Shown here one piece after another: positions 10,081 to 22,679 of a stretch of 64,000 nt of DNA (position 1 is its first letter; each line of letters starts with the position of its first letter). A program made the position numbers and the translations under genes. Origin of the DNA: Astrocystis sublimbata (taxonomy: Eukaryota; Ascomycota; Sordariomycetes; Xylariales; Xylariaceae); the NCBI GenBank assembly GCA_022453515.1, contig JAJNNY010000012.1, positions 248,001 to 312,000 of the forward strand. The letters are read 5' to 3'. Below the pieces are notes generated by a model. The model was not told where the DNA came from. It ran no database searches and saw only the letters and a program-made list of their open reading frames with translations.

Positions 10081-12298
10081 ATGGATGCGACAGAAGTTGT
10101 CATTGTTGGCGCTGGTCCATCTGGCCTAGCGCTAGCTATCAGTCTATCCAAGTTGAAGGTTAAGGTTCGTAGAATGCCTAGATGCAGGGGAAGGGACGAA
10201 GCTTACTAACTACTCTTTAGTCAATCGTACTGGAGAAAGTTCTCGAGATTCCGCAAGACCCTAGAGGCGTCGCCAGTATGCAACTCCTGGAGTCATTCAT
10301 CCCCCCTTCTGGCAAGTCTCGGAAGCATAAATTGCCCTAACAGGCAACTATACTCCCGAGATACCTACAAATCACATGAGCAATGCTTTTACTGTAGAAG
10401 GCAATTACTGACTCCAGCGGTTGCAGTGACGCATGATGCGCTCAGAATCTGTTGGGATCTGGGTCTTGGGAACGACATGGAAAGGATCGGCCACGGTAAA
10501 AGCCCACCCACATGACGTTGGCAATGAAAGGTGACTAATTACAGGAATACCTAGCGACGCCAAGTTTTAATTTCCATAAGACATCATGGAAAAATGCACC
10601 TTTCTTCAGTGTTGACTCGTCTACGGATGCGGTTGGTCAAGGCCTCCCAACGGCCATCTTCCACATCCAACCTGTACTAGGTAAGTCGTTTTTTCGCCCT
10701 ATATGAGAGTCATGCATATACTTATCAGAATAGAATTGGTCATGCGCGAGCAATTGAATGCCTCGCAGTATTGCCAGCTTCGTTGCGGCTGTACTGTGAC
10801 AGACCAAAAGCAAAGTGGCAGCGACATCATTGTTGAGTATGTCGATGCCAAAGGGAAGCACAAGAATATTCGCAGCTCTTGGCTTATAGGGGCAGATGGG
10901 AAGCGGGGGGTCGTCAGAAAACAATTCCTCGAGCGGACAGCGGGTGTTCGACAAGTGGACAGCGCCTACAAGTACGACGGAACCTGGGTAGCAGCAAACT
11001 TGGAGATATCACTGCCAACTCCAGAATCACATCCAAGATTTCCTCTTTGGAAGTCGGGATACACACCTGATGCGGTCTATGATCTATTCTGGCCCATTGG
11101 GTGGCATTTCGGTAGTCCTCCTGGAAAACCTCTTGCTGCTGGCCGCTTTGGGCCGCACGAAGCTCGTCTATGGCGCCATGAGTTTGCTCAGAATGACTGG
11201 GATGATAACATGGATGCAGAAGAGCTTCTCTGGGAACATCTTGCTCCAATGATAACTCGCGAGAGCGACTTGGAAGCCAAGAAATTCCCATCGGGAGAGG
11301 TGACGTATCCTCGTGACTGTATCAAAATTCTACGGTGTCGACCGTTTCGCTTCACACACAAGATCGTCAACAAATGGTTCGATGGCAGGATCATCCTGAT
11401 TGGAGATGCTGCACGTGAGTTATACTTCCAATTCGATCGAATCTACAGTTTGTACAACCAATGCTGACCGCCAACGTCTAAAGATGTCTTCCCACCCTTT
11501 GGCGGGCAAGGGATAGCGAGCGGCCTACGGGATGCACAGCAACTCGCTTGGCGGCTTGCACTTCTGCAGCGATTACCCAAACTCGACCGTTCCATTTGCG
11601 ACGGCATCCTTGAAGCATGGGCACAGGAACGTACTTATAGTATTGGTCTTGCAGCGGACGTCACCAGCATCAATGGCCAGTTATGCAACTATGGAGACTC
11701 GTGGGGCTTCTGGCTACAACGAAACCTGGCTTGGATTATGGAGAAGATTCCATTTCTGCCTTCACCACCGGATCCTTTCGCGACAACTGAGGCACGCGGC
11801 TTTACGACGGTTGATGGTGGCTTTTTCGCATCCGCATATGCAGGAGGGGGCCGACTTCCCCAAGTGTATCTGTCCTCGCAGCAAACCGGTCCGACGCTGT
11901 CAGATTTTGTACTGGAGCCAAAAGGTTCAGTCATGTCACTCATAGTCATAGCGGAAGACGACCCCGCGAGTGATGTTGTTCAAGCCCGACAGGTTCTGGA
12001 TGCAACCAAGATCCACGAGGCCCTTCTCAGTCACGATTCGATCAAAGTTCTATCCTCGAAGCCGTTCGTTGGCGGCATAGAGGTGTTTTACCCCACGACA
12101 CTGGACCGATTTCCCCAAGAGAGCATACCCATTCGGCCCTTATATAAGCCCTCGACTATCTTCAGTCGCTTCAGCCCCAATACGAGATTCATCATTCTTC
12201 GCCCAGATTTCTTTATATTTGGGCTTGCGAACAACTCCTCTGAGCTGGCGGGGTGCATCACAGACCTGAGGGGCCGCTTTCAAAGCGAGGCGTCGTAG
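10081..12298 (+). CDS. class A FAD-dependent aromatic monooxygenase (MhpA/phenol hydroxylase-like)
   Basis: Exons 10081-10164, 10221-10275, 10427-10495, 10555-10680, 10734-11414 and 11484-12298 (609 aa, phases fit). All three group-A flavoprotein hydroxylase motifs are present: the dinucleotide-binding GxGxxG (VVIVGAGPSGLALAIS, residues 6-21), the DG motif (WLIGADGKRGVVR), and the GD motif (ILIGDAAHVFPPFGGQG), split by the last intron. The C-terminal ~150 residues fit the thioredoxin-like tail of phenol/MhpA hydroxylases. The reaction is NAD(P)H- and O2-dependent ring hydroxylation, giving a catechol or hydroquinone. The divergent extradiol dioxygenase is the natural next enzyme. The 151-nt second intron is the least certain part of the model, since another small exon could hide there. 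Confidence 0.87.
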
Positions 12299-13106
12299 AT
12301 GCGTGGCCATAACACATAGACCATTCCTCAAACACTTTTTCGTGCCGAATAGATGAGTTAATTTATTGAAAGGCTTAATATCACTCTAGTAACTGCTGTT
12401 TCACTTAATTCTTTCATAACTATGGTATGATTATTAACTACTTTAGAACGAGTTCAATATATCAAGTAATAGCCAGCAGTACTTTAGTTCGAAGCATATA
12501 GCTACTAGGAATCTAATTTTTATACTACGGGCCTGTCTCGCCTAGTTTAAGTATGCACGCGGTGTTGGGTGCAAGGGTAAGAAGCTACATGCCTTCTTTC
12601 AACAATGTGGACGAAATGCGGCGCATGTCACTGATCATTCCTGAAATCAAACTGACCGTGATCGTGGAAAAAGCCATGAGACGACTACCTAGGTAGGTAA
12701 GCTCCCGCGCCGAACACAGAAATAAGGACAGCAAATTGTTCGACCAAACGTCCCGGAGCGCGTTGAATCGATCAACCTCATGCTGCACTTATATTATCTA
12801 GGTCATGTTGCTTGAGAAAGTCAGCAGGCGCAGCGAATTGCATCGTCGGACCAACACATACATCTACGTCTCAAAATTCCTGCAGAGTGCAGGCAATGCA
12901 TTATGGATCTTAGTATCACGGTGTATACTCGCAGGAGATGTGAAATTTGTTAACAGTGTTATCATTCTCTAGCCTGAGAAACGTTCCAGTGTTGATGTAC
13001 ATATCATTTCATTCCGTGAAAATCATACAACCATGATATCATGTGCCCAACGCAAACATGCCCGGTTCTGGTATCTCCCAAAATTTCCTTTTAACATTTA
13101 AACATT
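12299..13106. other. convergent intergenic region, AT-rich
   Basis: Lies between the 3' ends of the monooxygenase (+) and ALDH (-). Strongly AT-rich at 12320-12540. A cctaggtaggta motif lies at 12688-12699. No gene is supported. Confidence 0.45.
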
Positions 13107-14802
13107 TTAGAAAAGTGCGCCACCTAGACGGATAGCAACAGACTTGTTCTGTGTGTAGTTGGACAGCGCGGCCTCTCCGAGCTCGCGACCGATACCACTC
13201 TCCTTGAAACCACCGAAAGGAATTTGGTGATGTATCAAGTTGTAGCCTGCGAGATGTTAGATTCCGAGTGAAGGAAAGGGGGTAGCGGCAGGACACTTAC
13301 AGTTGACCCAGACGGTACCGGCGTGGATGTTGCTGGCTACCCGCAGAGCGGTGTTAAGATCTGTGGTGTGGACGGCGGCGGCAAGACCGTATGTGCTGTC
13401 GTTGCCGAGCTTGATGACCTCATCCTCGGTCTTGAACTTGGCGATGGCGCAAACGGGTCCGAAAATCTCCTCTTGCATAATCTTCATATCGGCGGTGACA
13501 TTGCTGAAAATGGTAGGCTTGATAAAGTAACCCTTGTCGCCGAGACGCTCACCACCGGTCTCAAGGGTAGCACCACCCTTCCGGCCCTCCTCAATGTAAC
13601 CCATGATACGGTCGAATTGAAGCTGGCTGACCTGGGGACCCTGGAAGGTCTTCTCGTCGAATGGGTCACCGACGTTGTTCTCCTCGGCCCGCTTCTTGAA
13701 AGCAGCGACGAACTTGTCGTAGATACCCTCCTGGACGTACACACGCGAACCGGCGCAGCAGCACTGTCCGTGGTTGTAGTAGATACCAAAGTTGACCCAT
13801 GAGATGGCCTGCTCGATATCGGCGTCGTTGAAGACGATGTTGGGGGACTTTCCACCGAGTTCTAGCGTCACCTTCTTCAGGTTGGAGGAGGCAGCAGCCT
13901 TCATGATGGTACGGCCAATCAGAGTAGAACCAGTGAAGGCAATCTTGTCGACGTCCATGTGGGCAGAGAGGGCGGCACCGGCGACCTTGCCGAAACCGGA
14001 GATGATGTTCAAGACTCCCGGGGGGAAACCGGCCTCCTTGACGAGGTTGGCGAATACCAGAGCGGACAGCGGTGTCTGCTCGGCGGTCTTGAGGACGATG
14101 GTGTTACCAGTGGCCAGGGCGGGGCCGATCTTCCAGGCCAACATCAACAGAGGGAAGTTCCAGGGGATGATCTGGGCACAGACACCAATCTACACGATTC
14201 GTCAGCTTCGTCACCCTCTCGCATGTGCAGCTTATGGGACGCCGGAATACTCACGGGCTCGGGGACTGTGTAGTGGAAGGACTCGTGGTCGACGTCGACG
14301 GTGTTACCGTGGATCTTGTCGGCCCAGCCACCGTAGTATCGGATGCAGCCAGCGACGGCGCCAACGTCACCACGGGCCATGGTGATGGACTTGCCATTGT
14401 CTAGGGACTCGACGGAAGCGAGGAGATCAAGGTTCTTCTCGACAAGGTCGGCGAGGTTTGTGAGGTAGACACCCCGCTTCTGGGGGGCGGTCTTGCGCCA
14501 GGTAGTGGTGAAAGCCTTGCGGGCAGCGGCGACGGCGATGTCGACATCCTTCTCAGAGGCTTCGGAGACGGAGCAGATGACCTCCTCGGTGGTGGGGTTG
14601 ATGACCTCGAATGACTTCTTGTCGACACCCTCGACCCACTCGTTGTTGATGAACCTGAGGGACGCAGACCGATGTTAGTTGCTGGGGGATACGGGATAGG
14701 ATAGTCGCAGATGCCGACTCGGGATGGACGAGCTACTCACAATCCAGTGGGCTGGCTGTAAGCGCCAGTGATGGGCGTCTTCAGTTCAGTGGCCAGAGTC
14801 AT
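13107..14802 (-). CDS. NAD(P)-dependent aldehyde dehydrogenase (ALDH1/aldA class)
   Basis: Exons 14802-14741, 14654-14255, 14189-13301 and 13246-13107 (496 aa, the usual length for fungal cytosolic ALDH). The catalytic cysteine lies in GQCCCAGSR and the general-base glutamate in [11 protein letters not shown]. Other hallmarks are the NAD-binding [27 protein letters not shown] and [14 protein letters not shown] near the C-terminus. It oxidises aldehydes to acids. The absence of an obvious N-terminal targeting sequence suggests the cytosol. It converges with the monooxygenase gene, so it might oxidise a semialdehyde from ring cleavage, but a general ethanol/acetaldehyde role is equally likely. 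A TATA box and a G-rich tract lie upstream. Confidence 0.95.
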
Positions 14803-14878
14803 GATGCCGGTGTGGTGATATGGGTATATGGTATGTGGTATGTGGTGGTGGTGTTGAGATGGCTGGCCTGGGGATGGG

Positions 14879-14884
14879 TATATA
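14879..14884 (-). promoter_or_regulatory. TATA box of the ALDH gene
   Basis: tatata lies 77-82 nt before the ALDH ATG (14802) on the minus strand, a normal fungal distance with transcript start. Confidence 0.5.
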
Positions 14885-15000
14885 GGCACGGCGATGATTG
14901 GGAATGAAGCAAGCTCAGTGTCCAGAAACTGCGGGCAAAGCTCTCTTTATCTTGTTCCCCTCAGCGTCACCATTCCTCGGCGGGGGAGGGCGAGCGAGGA

Positions 15001-15034
15001 GGGGCACGAGGAGGGGCCAGGGGGCCAGGGGGGG
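15001..15034 (+). other. G-rich tract upstream of ALDH (possible G-quadruplex)
   Basis: Four G-runs (15001-15004, 15013-15016, 15020-15024, 15028-15034) are separated by 8, 3 and 3 nt, with further G-runs at 14982-14990. This fits a G4-forming pattern on the plus strand, about 200 bp before the ALDH ATG. Confidence 0.5.
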
Positions 15035-18000
15035 CAAGAGTGATGCTGCGCACTGGTGGGAGCTCAGGCGGGGTAGGCCGCGCTAACGGCGAGAAGGGGA
15101 GCGGATTTCCTAGTCCGGAAGGACCCGCTGGTCCTGATTGGCCTGCTAGCCGTCTAGTGGCAGGCCTAGCAGCAGACGGTCGGGCCCTGGCCCTCGCTGG
15201 CCGGGGTGCAGGAAGTTTGGGGCGACGGGGTCGAGCGTGTTCGTCGACGGAGCTACGGAGTTCTGACCTCAGTACCCCAACTTTAGGTACCTCTCTCGCC
15301 TCTTGACTCTCCAATCCACCATCCATCTGCCATACCCTGTCATGCCTGTCACCCTGTCCTATTGTCTGCCATCCCGACCAGATACCGATCAAGTTTCACG
15401 TACTCTGTTGCCCAATCAAGCCCGTCCGAGCCCGTCGCCTGCATGCAAGCAAGATAAAGGAATGGCAATCGAACGAGCAGGGGTCTCGAGGGGCCAGGAG
15501 GCCGGGGTCGAGGGGGTATCGAGAACACAAATGCATATATCAACCTCGACCTACCCTGCCCTACGCTAGTCATGATGGCTAGTGCTTGTTGTCTAAACGA
15601 CCTCAGTTGGAGCTTGTGGCAACGCCATCTACTCCACTCTGTTCTTGGGGTACTGCTTTGGGCACACACTGTACCTACCTCGCCTACCTCGCTGACGAAT
15701 TGTCTCGATTGCCTCTGCGAGTACTATGTATTGCATGCCTACAGTGCAGTCGGTAAGGTTGGCAAGGTTGGGTGATTCCAGATAGCGTGGCATTAGTACG
15801 CTCTTGACACTCTACTCGGCGCAGTACCCACGATGCACACTGACATGGTGAGACACTGGACAGGCCCTCGAGATGGAAACGCCACGGCGGCCCCATGGGA
15901 CTAGGCGAGAATAGAATGCTCCTACGCGGCGCTTAGGTACGGAACCGACCTCGTGGCAGAGGTAGGCATCGATAGCCTTCCATTTCCGTCCCTGTTGTAT
16001 CGCATGAACAGTGATACGCTAACCGGTAACCAATGAGGCTCAAGGCGCTGTCATGAGCAGCCGCATAGAATACGGCTTAGCTTCGTTCCAACGGCACAAG
16101 GGAACTTTTCTGGTCCAGGTCCTGCCCAGACGAGCCCGACAAGCCAAGTGCTAGCAGAGGCGATCAAACCAAGCCAAGGATGAGCGGCAGAGCAGGGCAG
16201 TCGAGCGCAGTGCTTCACGATACCACTTTCTTACTGTACTCCCTTCCATAATCCTAGCATCACATCTCGGCAAGCTCCATACCTGCAGTACCAAGCAATA
16301 GCGGCAATTGATGAGGTAAAAACACCACGACCAATCAATGAGCGAAGAACTCTGGGTCGACACAACGCCGCGGATTGGCGTACGACGACAGCCCATTGGT
16401 TGTGTCCTCCACGGCATTGAGGCGTGCAGACGTCGCCTGCGCATACGCATGTGTTCGTGGAACTCCAGACACTCGACTATCTTGATGGCAGTTCGCGATC
16501 GACGTCGCAAAGTCGCACGCTACCGTAGTCAAACCAAATCCCTGGTGGGGGAAAGCCATGCGGCCCCCCGTACGGGACCCGTATTCTGGGGCGATGCTAC
16601 CTCGTACCCCACAATGTTGAGGTCATATGGCTTACGACGTGCGCAGCCCCGACGCGCGAGGGGTTTCCAACTGAGCTTGCTCTAGGCGCCTCCAGACGGA
16701 CAAAGGGAAGCTTTTGATCTGACCATTTAAGACTCGCTCTCTTGCCCGAGGCTTCTATCGGCTGCCGTCAGACAATGGTGAAAAGCGAATTGTCAGATAT
16801 GCCAGGCGATTAGTAAACACTCTAATTAAACTATCGAACCTGGAGTTGGAGTGATTGGACCGCGCCCGTCGAGCCCGGCGAGCCAGTCCGCGGGGTAATT
16901 GACGATGCGAAAACCCATCAAGTGCGCAGTACCCAGCGAGCCTAGCATGGAGTTTATTGTCAGACTGTTTGCCCCCGAGGCCCCTCCACCGACTCCATTG
17001 TTATTAATTGCTAGTCTACCGTACGAGTACGTCCATCGAATCGCTAGAGTGAATCTAGATTTGTGCACTAGGGGGAGTATGACAGTGCGGAGGCAGACCG
17101 AGGTGGGTGCGGTAGGCATGTTACAGTCAATCCTTCCTGACTTTCTCACGACAAGGCCGTTCGGTCTTTGACATTTGCGTTCTCGGGATTCGTGATTCGT
17201 TCGAGTGTGGCGAAATGAAGCGTCTGAATGGGCAGACATCGAGTCATATAAATACATGCATGATCCTATTTCAAGATTTACTCTTCAGCATGTCGGCGCA
17301 TATTGACACCGAGAAGCTACCCAAGCGGGATGCCGCTAAGCCCTGCTCTGCGATTGTTTAATCTTCAAGGTTAATCAACTAGTCGGCTCGGGAAAGCAAC
17401 TACCGAAACTTCAATGCCACCAAGAAATAATTTTGCCCAACAGATAGTCATGGAGGATTGCGAATATGCACTGAAGCCCATCATCCAATGCCAAGATCAT
17501 CGAGGCAGCAAAGCAATGTCCTGGGACGGGTTGATGAGTGACTTGCAATAAGAGGTAGAACCGAGCTACGGCCCATCGGAGTGTCTGGTATGCGAAACCG
17601 CAGCTGACTTGGCAACATAGGCTTCAAATCTGGAATTTACGTTTTGGCGTAGCCTGAGTAGTGAATCCCGTCTTATCTGAAAAGCAGTCGACAGTTTACA
17701 ACAACTTCCCTTCAGGAGGTACGATGACGTATTGTCGAAAGTTCTAACACAATACTCCGCGCATATAGCTCATCCCTGGTATAACTGGACATACAGCTGC
17801 GAGGGCCCATATTACCTGCCTCGCCTGCCTGGCCCAATCTGCAATCTGGCGGACAATAATCTCTAAGACTCCGTGTACAGTCCCAATCCCGTACATAATA
17901 TTCCAGGCTCTGTTACTCGGAAACTGGGAATGTATCCTACAGAACTGTCAAGGGGGCAGGAAATATGCCCGAAGCGGTCTACGAAACATGGCCTTTGAAG

Positions 18001-18404
18001 ACTTTCGATTTCAAGGTCAAATAATCCGAGAAACGATTCATTGAAAAGGTCGTCAGCTTACTTTAACAGTCGGGCCAGTCTCCAGTAGAGTATCCTATAT
18101 GGAACTGATTCGTTTCGTAGGACAATTGGCTGTTCTTTAGCATAAGTAAGTGTTTGAGATTTGATCCGATCAATCGCGTCAACATCTCGGAGGCTTGTTC
18201 GAATTGCACCTGCCAGGTAACTTCAAATTGACTCTTGTTAGACCTTGGATGTGATGCATTCGCAGCTGTCGAAGGAACATCGGCGCGGTTTCGATGCCGG
18301 TCGGGCATTCCAGCGTCCGGGATGCCGGGTACCTGTCGGGGCCTGTCATGAGCCTGTGTGGCTACTGGAACCCCACTGCAGCTAGGCAAGCTCGGCAAGC
18401 CTGA

Positions 18405-18431
18405 TACCTAGGTACCTACCTAGGTAGGTAC
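18405..18431. repeat. palindromic tacctaggta array
   Basis: Bases 18412-18431 read gtacctacctaggtaggtac, a perfect 20-nt palindrome, directly preceded by another tacctaggta. Related copies are scattered through other intergenic regions of the window. Confidence 0.7.
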
Positions 18432-18716
18432 TGTTTCGCTGCCAAACTGGGGCGAAAGGTACATGCGGTCAATTCTGAGCTTGCGATAAGAAGTCGCAGG
18501 CTACCTGGAGGTTGTGTATCATATCGATAAGCTCACTTGGGGCACGAATTGAGGGCAAGCTCGTCGACGCCCCATCTATTTTTCTCCGACCAGAGCATCA
18601 TCGCCGCCCATCGATACGAGGCATTCCGAGGCAATCCCGCCGGCGAATTCGCACAACACAACACACCATCCACACCCTATGACATGCATCGTCCCACACC
18701 ATAAGTCGAACAAACC

Positions 18717-21700
18717 ATGGCCGATGTCGAAGCGGCCATCGCGGCCGCCATGGGCGCAGCCATGCCGAGTGCCCCGCCGCTGAGTGAGTGTCGACCGTGG
18801 CCCGTCCACGGCATTGCCACATGCGCGTAGCTGATACCATGGCACAGGCCCCGTCATCAAGGCCGAGCCTCCCTCCAGTGATGCCATGGTCATTGACTGT
18901 GAGCCTGCCATACCACCGCCGCAGTCGCCTCGCTCACCTCTCAAGCGATCCCGCTCGCCAGCCGACAGCAACCCCGTCAACGGCGACGATGCTCCCAGCG
19001 AGAAACGGATGAAGACGGAGCCCGCACCTAAGAACGACATGGACGAGATAGCGCGAATGGTCCAGGCTGTACAAGCCTCTGTCATGAAAGATTTCCTTCC
19101 GACACCAGCTCCCAACATAGACCACCAGCCTGGAGCCGAGGCCGAGGCTGAAGCCAGAGTCGTAGCCGATCCCGATCCCAAGCCTACGCTCGAGTCAGAT
19201 TCCAACGCGAAACCTATAACTGCAAATACCGCTACATCTACGTCTACATCGATACCTACATCCACGCCTGCTCCTCAGCTTACATCAGAGCTTGGACTTG
19301 GGCTGGAGCATAAGCCGAGATCGCCACCCCATCCATCTCGGTCTGATGAGGTCCTCGAGACGACAGAGCACGGGCAGGTCAACATCACTTCGGATGAAGC
19401 GGCTATTTCAGACCATCATCGATCTCCATCGGGAGAGTTAGAGACACGGCTAGATACCTTATGGAGCAATCCACGGGATTACACGCGTAGAAAGCATTTT
19501 ATTCCGGGTCTTGGTGCCTTGGTCAGTTCTTCGCTGGCCTCGATTTCCTTGAGAGGCATAGCTGACATGGTTTCAAGGCTCTTGACATACTAGTGGCTTT
19601 ATCAGAGCAGACACTGGAGGATACGGTGGCCACGCTGACCAGCGATTCAGACTCCGACATCGCGAGGGAGTACAGTGTCTTACGACGCGCATTTGATGTG
19701 CAGCGGAGGCAGTTGTTCTACCCCAAAGAGGCACCTCGAATTCTCGATGCTCCCAAACTTGGAATCAAGGATCAGACAAGGGAGGTTATCCGAATTGCCA
19801 ACCTCGCTTCCACATGTGCCAGCATATTTGGCGCCAATGACATTACCTTGGAGGAGGTCGACAAAAACTTCTTGCGCATATTCGTGCCGGAAGGTCGAGC
19901 TTTGTCCCACGACGCCGCAGAATTGTACCTGGGATTGAAGACACAACTGTTCCTGGCTGTTCTGGAAGGCGATTTAAACAAACCCAAAGATCGGTTTCTC
20001 GAAGAGCTTTTTGTAACAGATGTTGAACGGTCGTTGCAAGCTCATCATCCGTGTCTTTCTCTAACCATTTCCGAACGCGACTTCGTTGCCAACTCAAAAG
20101 CGCGCAAGGCGATGCTTTTGGTAGCCTCTGCGCCCGCTGATAGTATCTGTAAGTGTCTGCTCCATCGTTAGCGTTATTTTTTCTGGCTGTTAATACCTAT
20201 GTTAGTTGGTCTCACCAAGCAGTTCACTTACGAAGCTTTCTTGGATACGTTGAGCACCTACCTCAACGACCACATTGATAATATCCACGCTCAAGTATCA
20301 GGCAAAGTAGAAACAAAACTTTGTACCGAGAGTCCCACGCCTGCCGACAGTCATACACAGGACCTGGCCGCCGAATTTGACTTGGGCGCCATGATCGCAG
20401 AGGCGTCGCGAGCAGCAGCACAAGGAGCATGCCAGCCCACTTCTGATGAGTCCCTCGCATTTGACGATCTATCCGCTTTTCTATCAGAGAACGTGTCCAG
20501 AGCTGTTGAGCAATCACGGCAGGACTCTCATAATGTGGAGTTACCTTCGGCTATTGCTTCAGCTGCAGAAAGTGCATCAAGAGCTACAGCCCTGGCTCTA
20601 GAAAGCATCGCAAGGACACAATACCGCCCAACACCATTACCTCATTCATCTGGTATGTTCGGTACTCGTTGCCCTATTTTGACTTTTGATTTAACAAATT
20701 CCAGGCCAAATCCCGACTTCCACCGATACTCAGACCTACCAGGCGCAACAAACACAACCTTCTCAGTATTTCTCGTACCAGCAGCAAGCACAGCAGCAGG
20801 CGTTGTCAAGCATACAAACAAATTTTCAACCACAAAGTGATCGCCTGCCTCCCAATCAGACTGACTCAACGCCCGCCTTATACGAGCGGGCTAGGCAGGC
20901 AGCTGCAGCGCGGTCTTCAACCCACGCTCGCCGCGAAGGATCTCATTCAACCCGGCGGCCGTGGAGCCCGGACGAAGAAAAGGCACTGATGATGGGACTT
21001 GACTTGGTGAAAGGCCCTCACTGGTCACAGATCCTGTCACTGTTTGGACCGAATGGCTCAATGAGCCAGATCCTTGCAGACCGGACACAAGTTCAACTCA
21101 AAGACAAGGCCAGGAATCTGAAGCTCTTCTTCCTGAAGACAAACTCCGAGATGCCGTACTACCTACAATGTGTTACAGGGGAGTTGAAGACACGAGCACC
21201 CACTCAGGCCGCGAGAAAAGAGGCAGAAGAGAAGGCTAGGATGAACTCTGAAGAGCACCAGGCACATATGAACGGGATCCTAACCTTGGCTGGCGGTCTT
21301 CAGAACAATGCACCCCCAAGATCTAGCCCTTCCAGGGCGATTCCCAACAACACTACACCCCATCAACAACAACTTCCTCGTCCAACATCACATCATTCTT
21401 CAAACACGCCAAGTATATCAAGGCAATTACCACAGCCTAAGGCTGCGGCTCAACTTCCCCGCCCGGTCATACCGGCACCTCAGCCAGTCAGTCTCCCTAC
21501 ACTTACGCCGACTAGCCAACAACAGCATACCCAACAACCTCCGTCACAACTTGCAACACAACGGTCAGAAAACCCTTCCGCAGCAGCAGCAGCACACCCA
21601 CCGCCCAAGCTAGAAGTACCCACGACGCAGCCGCACCTGCCGCAGCCGCAGCCGCAGCCGCAGCAGCAGCAAGTTGCACCCGCGCCAGCAACAGCAGCAC

Positions 21701-21849
21701 CGCCAGATCATAGCAACCTCAGTATCGAAGACCAGGCCCTTCTCAGCCTCAAGGCCGCCATGGAAGGCATGGATGGAATGGGGGCCACGTCCCCTGCGTC
21801 CGCAACACACACAGAGATGCATGTCAAACAAGAGGACCCTTCCGGATAG
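18717..21849 (+). CDS. tbf1: TRF/Tbf1-like telomere-repeat-binding protein (TRFH domain plus telobox Myb)
   Basis: Exons 18717-18783, 18848 to about 19520, 19594-20148, 20206-20652 and 20705-21849 (about 960 aa). The donor of the second intron is ambiguous (several phase-1 GTs near 19508-19526). The N-terminus is disordered with a nuclear-type basic stretch (PLKRSRSP). Residues about 245-470 fit the TRF homology/dimerisation domain ([14 protein letters not shown] ... [20 protein letters not shown]). A Myb domain starts at about residue 660 ([19 protein letters not shown]) and contains the telobox signature [10 protein letters not shown], the helix that reads TTAGGG-type repeats in TRF1/2, Taz1 and Tbf1. 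A long Q/P-rich tail follows. Double-strand telomere binding, or Tbf1-like promoter binding, is inferred from the family. Confidence 0.85.
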
Positions 21850-22679
21850 CGGTACACATACACAATTGGATGAGCTGGCATATATATGTATATTTGTTTT
21901 CCCTTTCAACCTTTTTTGACGTGTCGACATGGCAGCGCATCGGTGGGTAATTTGGATGGTCCGGTGATAGAAGGAGGGCGCCTGTCGATCACACCCTGTG
22001 GCTTTAATTTACATTGTTTTGATACCCCAAGGTCGGAGTAGGTAAATAGTTCTGAATCAGATGGTTTAGGTTAGGTACATACCTAGGTATAAGGTGTCAG
22101 GGGAAGAAGGCAGAGATGCAACGATGCAAATGAAATGAAACGAATGAGTGGCTGGCTTCATATTAACAATGAAATGCTTGTTAACCCACATTTAGTCGTG
22201 TGTACGCCCCCTTTCCTGGCACATAGATGATACATACATGTGCACTTCTGTTGACGGCGACGGAGACAGTGAATGAGCGGATAGTCTGCAAAAGAAATAC
22301 TTACGAATATGTATATGTATATTGAGAGTCACTCCCTTCGAAGAGGTTTTTCGAGCGTCAAAGCAATGCTTCCAACATTCATACAGAACCCGTGCCCTTG
22401 ATTGGGGGCACTTTATTTTGGTTCATTCGCAATCAACCGACCAACCACAATAAAACCCAGACTCAGACTATCTTAAACGCCATGCCACTACCTAGACCCA
22501 AGTCCCCTATCGGGACAGCCCAAACCCAGATACCACCTTTAAACGCCAATTGATATCTATGTCCCATAACTACTAACATATATGCTTTGATGAACAATTG
22601 ACCGATGGAGATGAAGAAATTGTACCTGTATATGAGAGCAAAAAAAAGTACCGACCGAACGTCTGTTCTATGAATCACA
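21850..22679. other. convergent intergenic region
   Basis: 3' flanks of the TRF-like gene (+) and the MINDY gene (-). AT-rich. A tacctaggta copy occurs near 22081. No gene is supported. Confidence 0.45.

Larger units (their letters stand above)
14803..18716. other. 3.9-kb intergenic region between ALDH and TRF-like gene (divergent promoters)
   Basis: GC-rich near the ALDH end and mixed further right. ORFs up to 143 codons occur but show no domain or sensible splice context. A palindromic cctaggta array lies at 18405-18431. No RNA gene is recognised. Confidence 0.4.

Noticed and set aside
10276..10426. Extra exon in the long second intron of the monooxygenase
   Set aside because: The frame GVASMQLLESF continues briefly but stops, and no acceptor/donor pair with matching phase was found. 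Kept as one 151-nt intron.
12320..12560. Degraded transposon in the AT-rich convergent region
   Set aside because: AT-rich, but no terminal repeats, target-site duplication or coding remnant could be identified.
15040..15392. Overlapping ORFs in GC-rich DNA upstream of ALDH
   Set aside because: Open frames on both strands arise from high GC and lack of stop codons. Composition is Gly/Arg/Pro-rich with no motif.
16826..17257. 143-codon minus-strand ORF
   Set aside because: No recognisable domain, no splice partners, and a competing ORF on the other strand.
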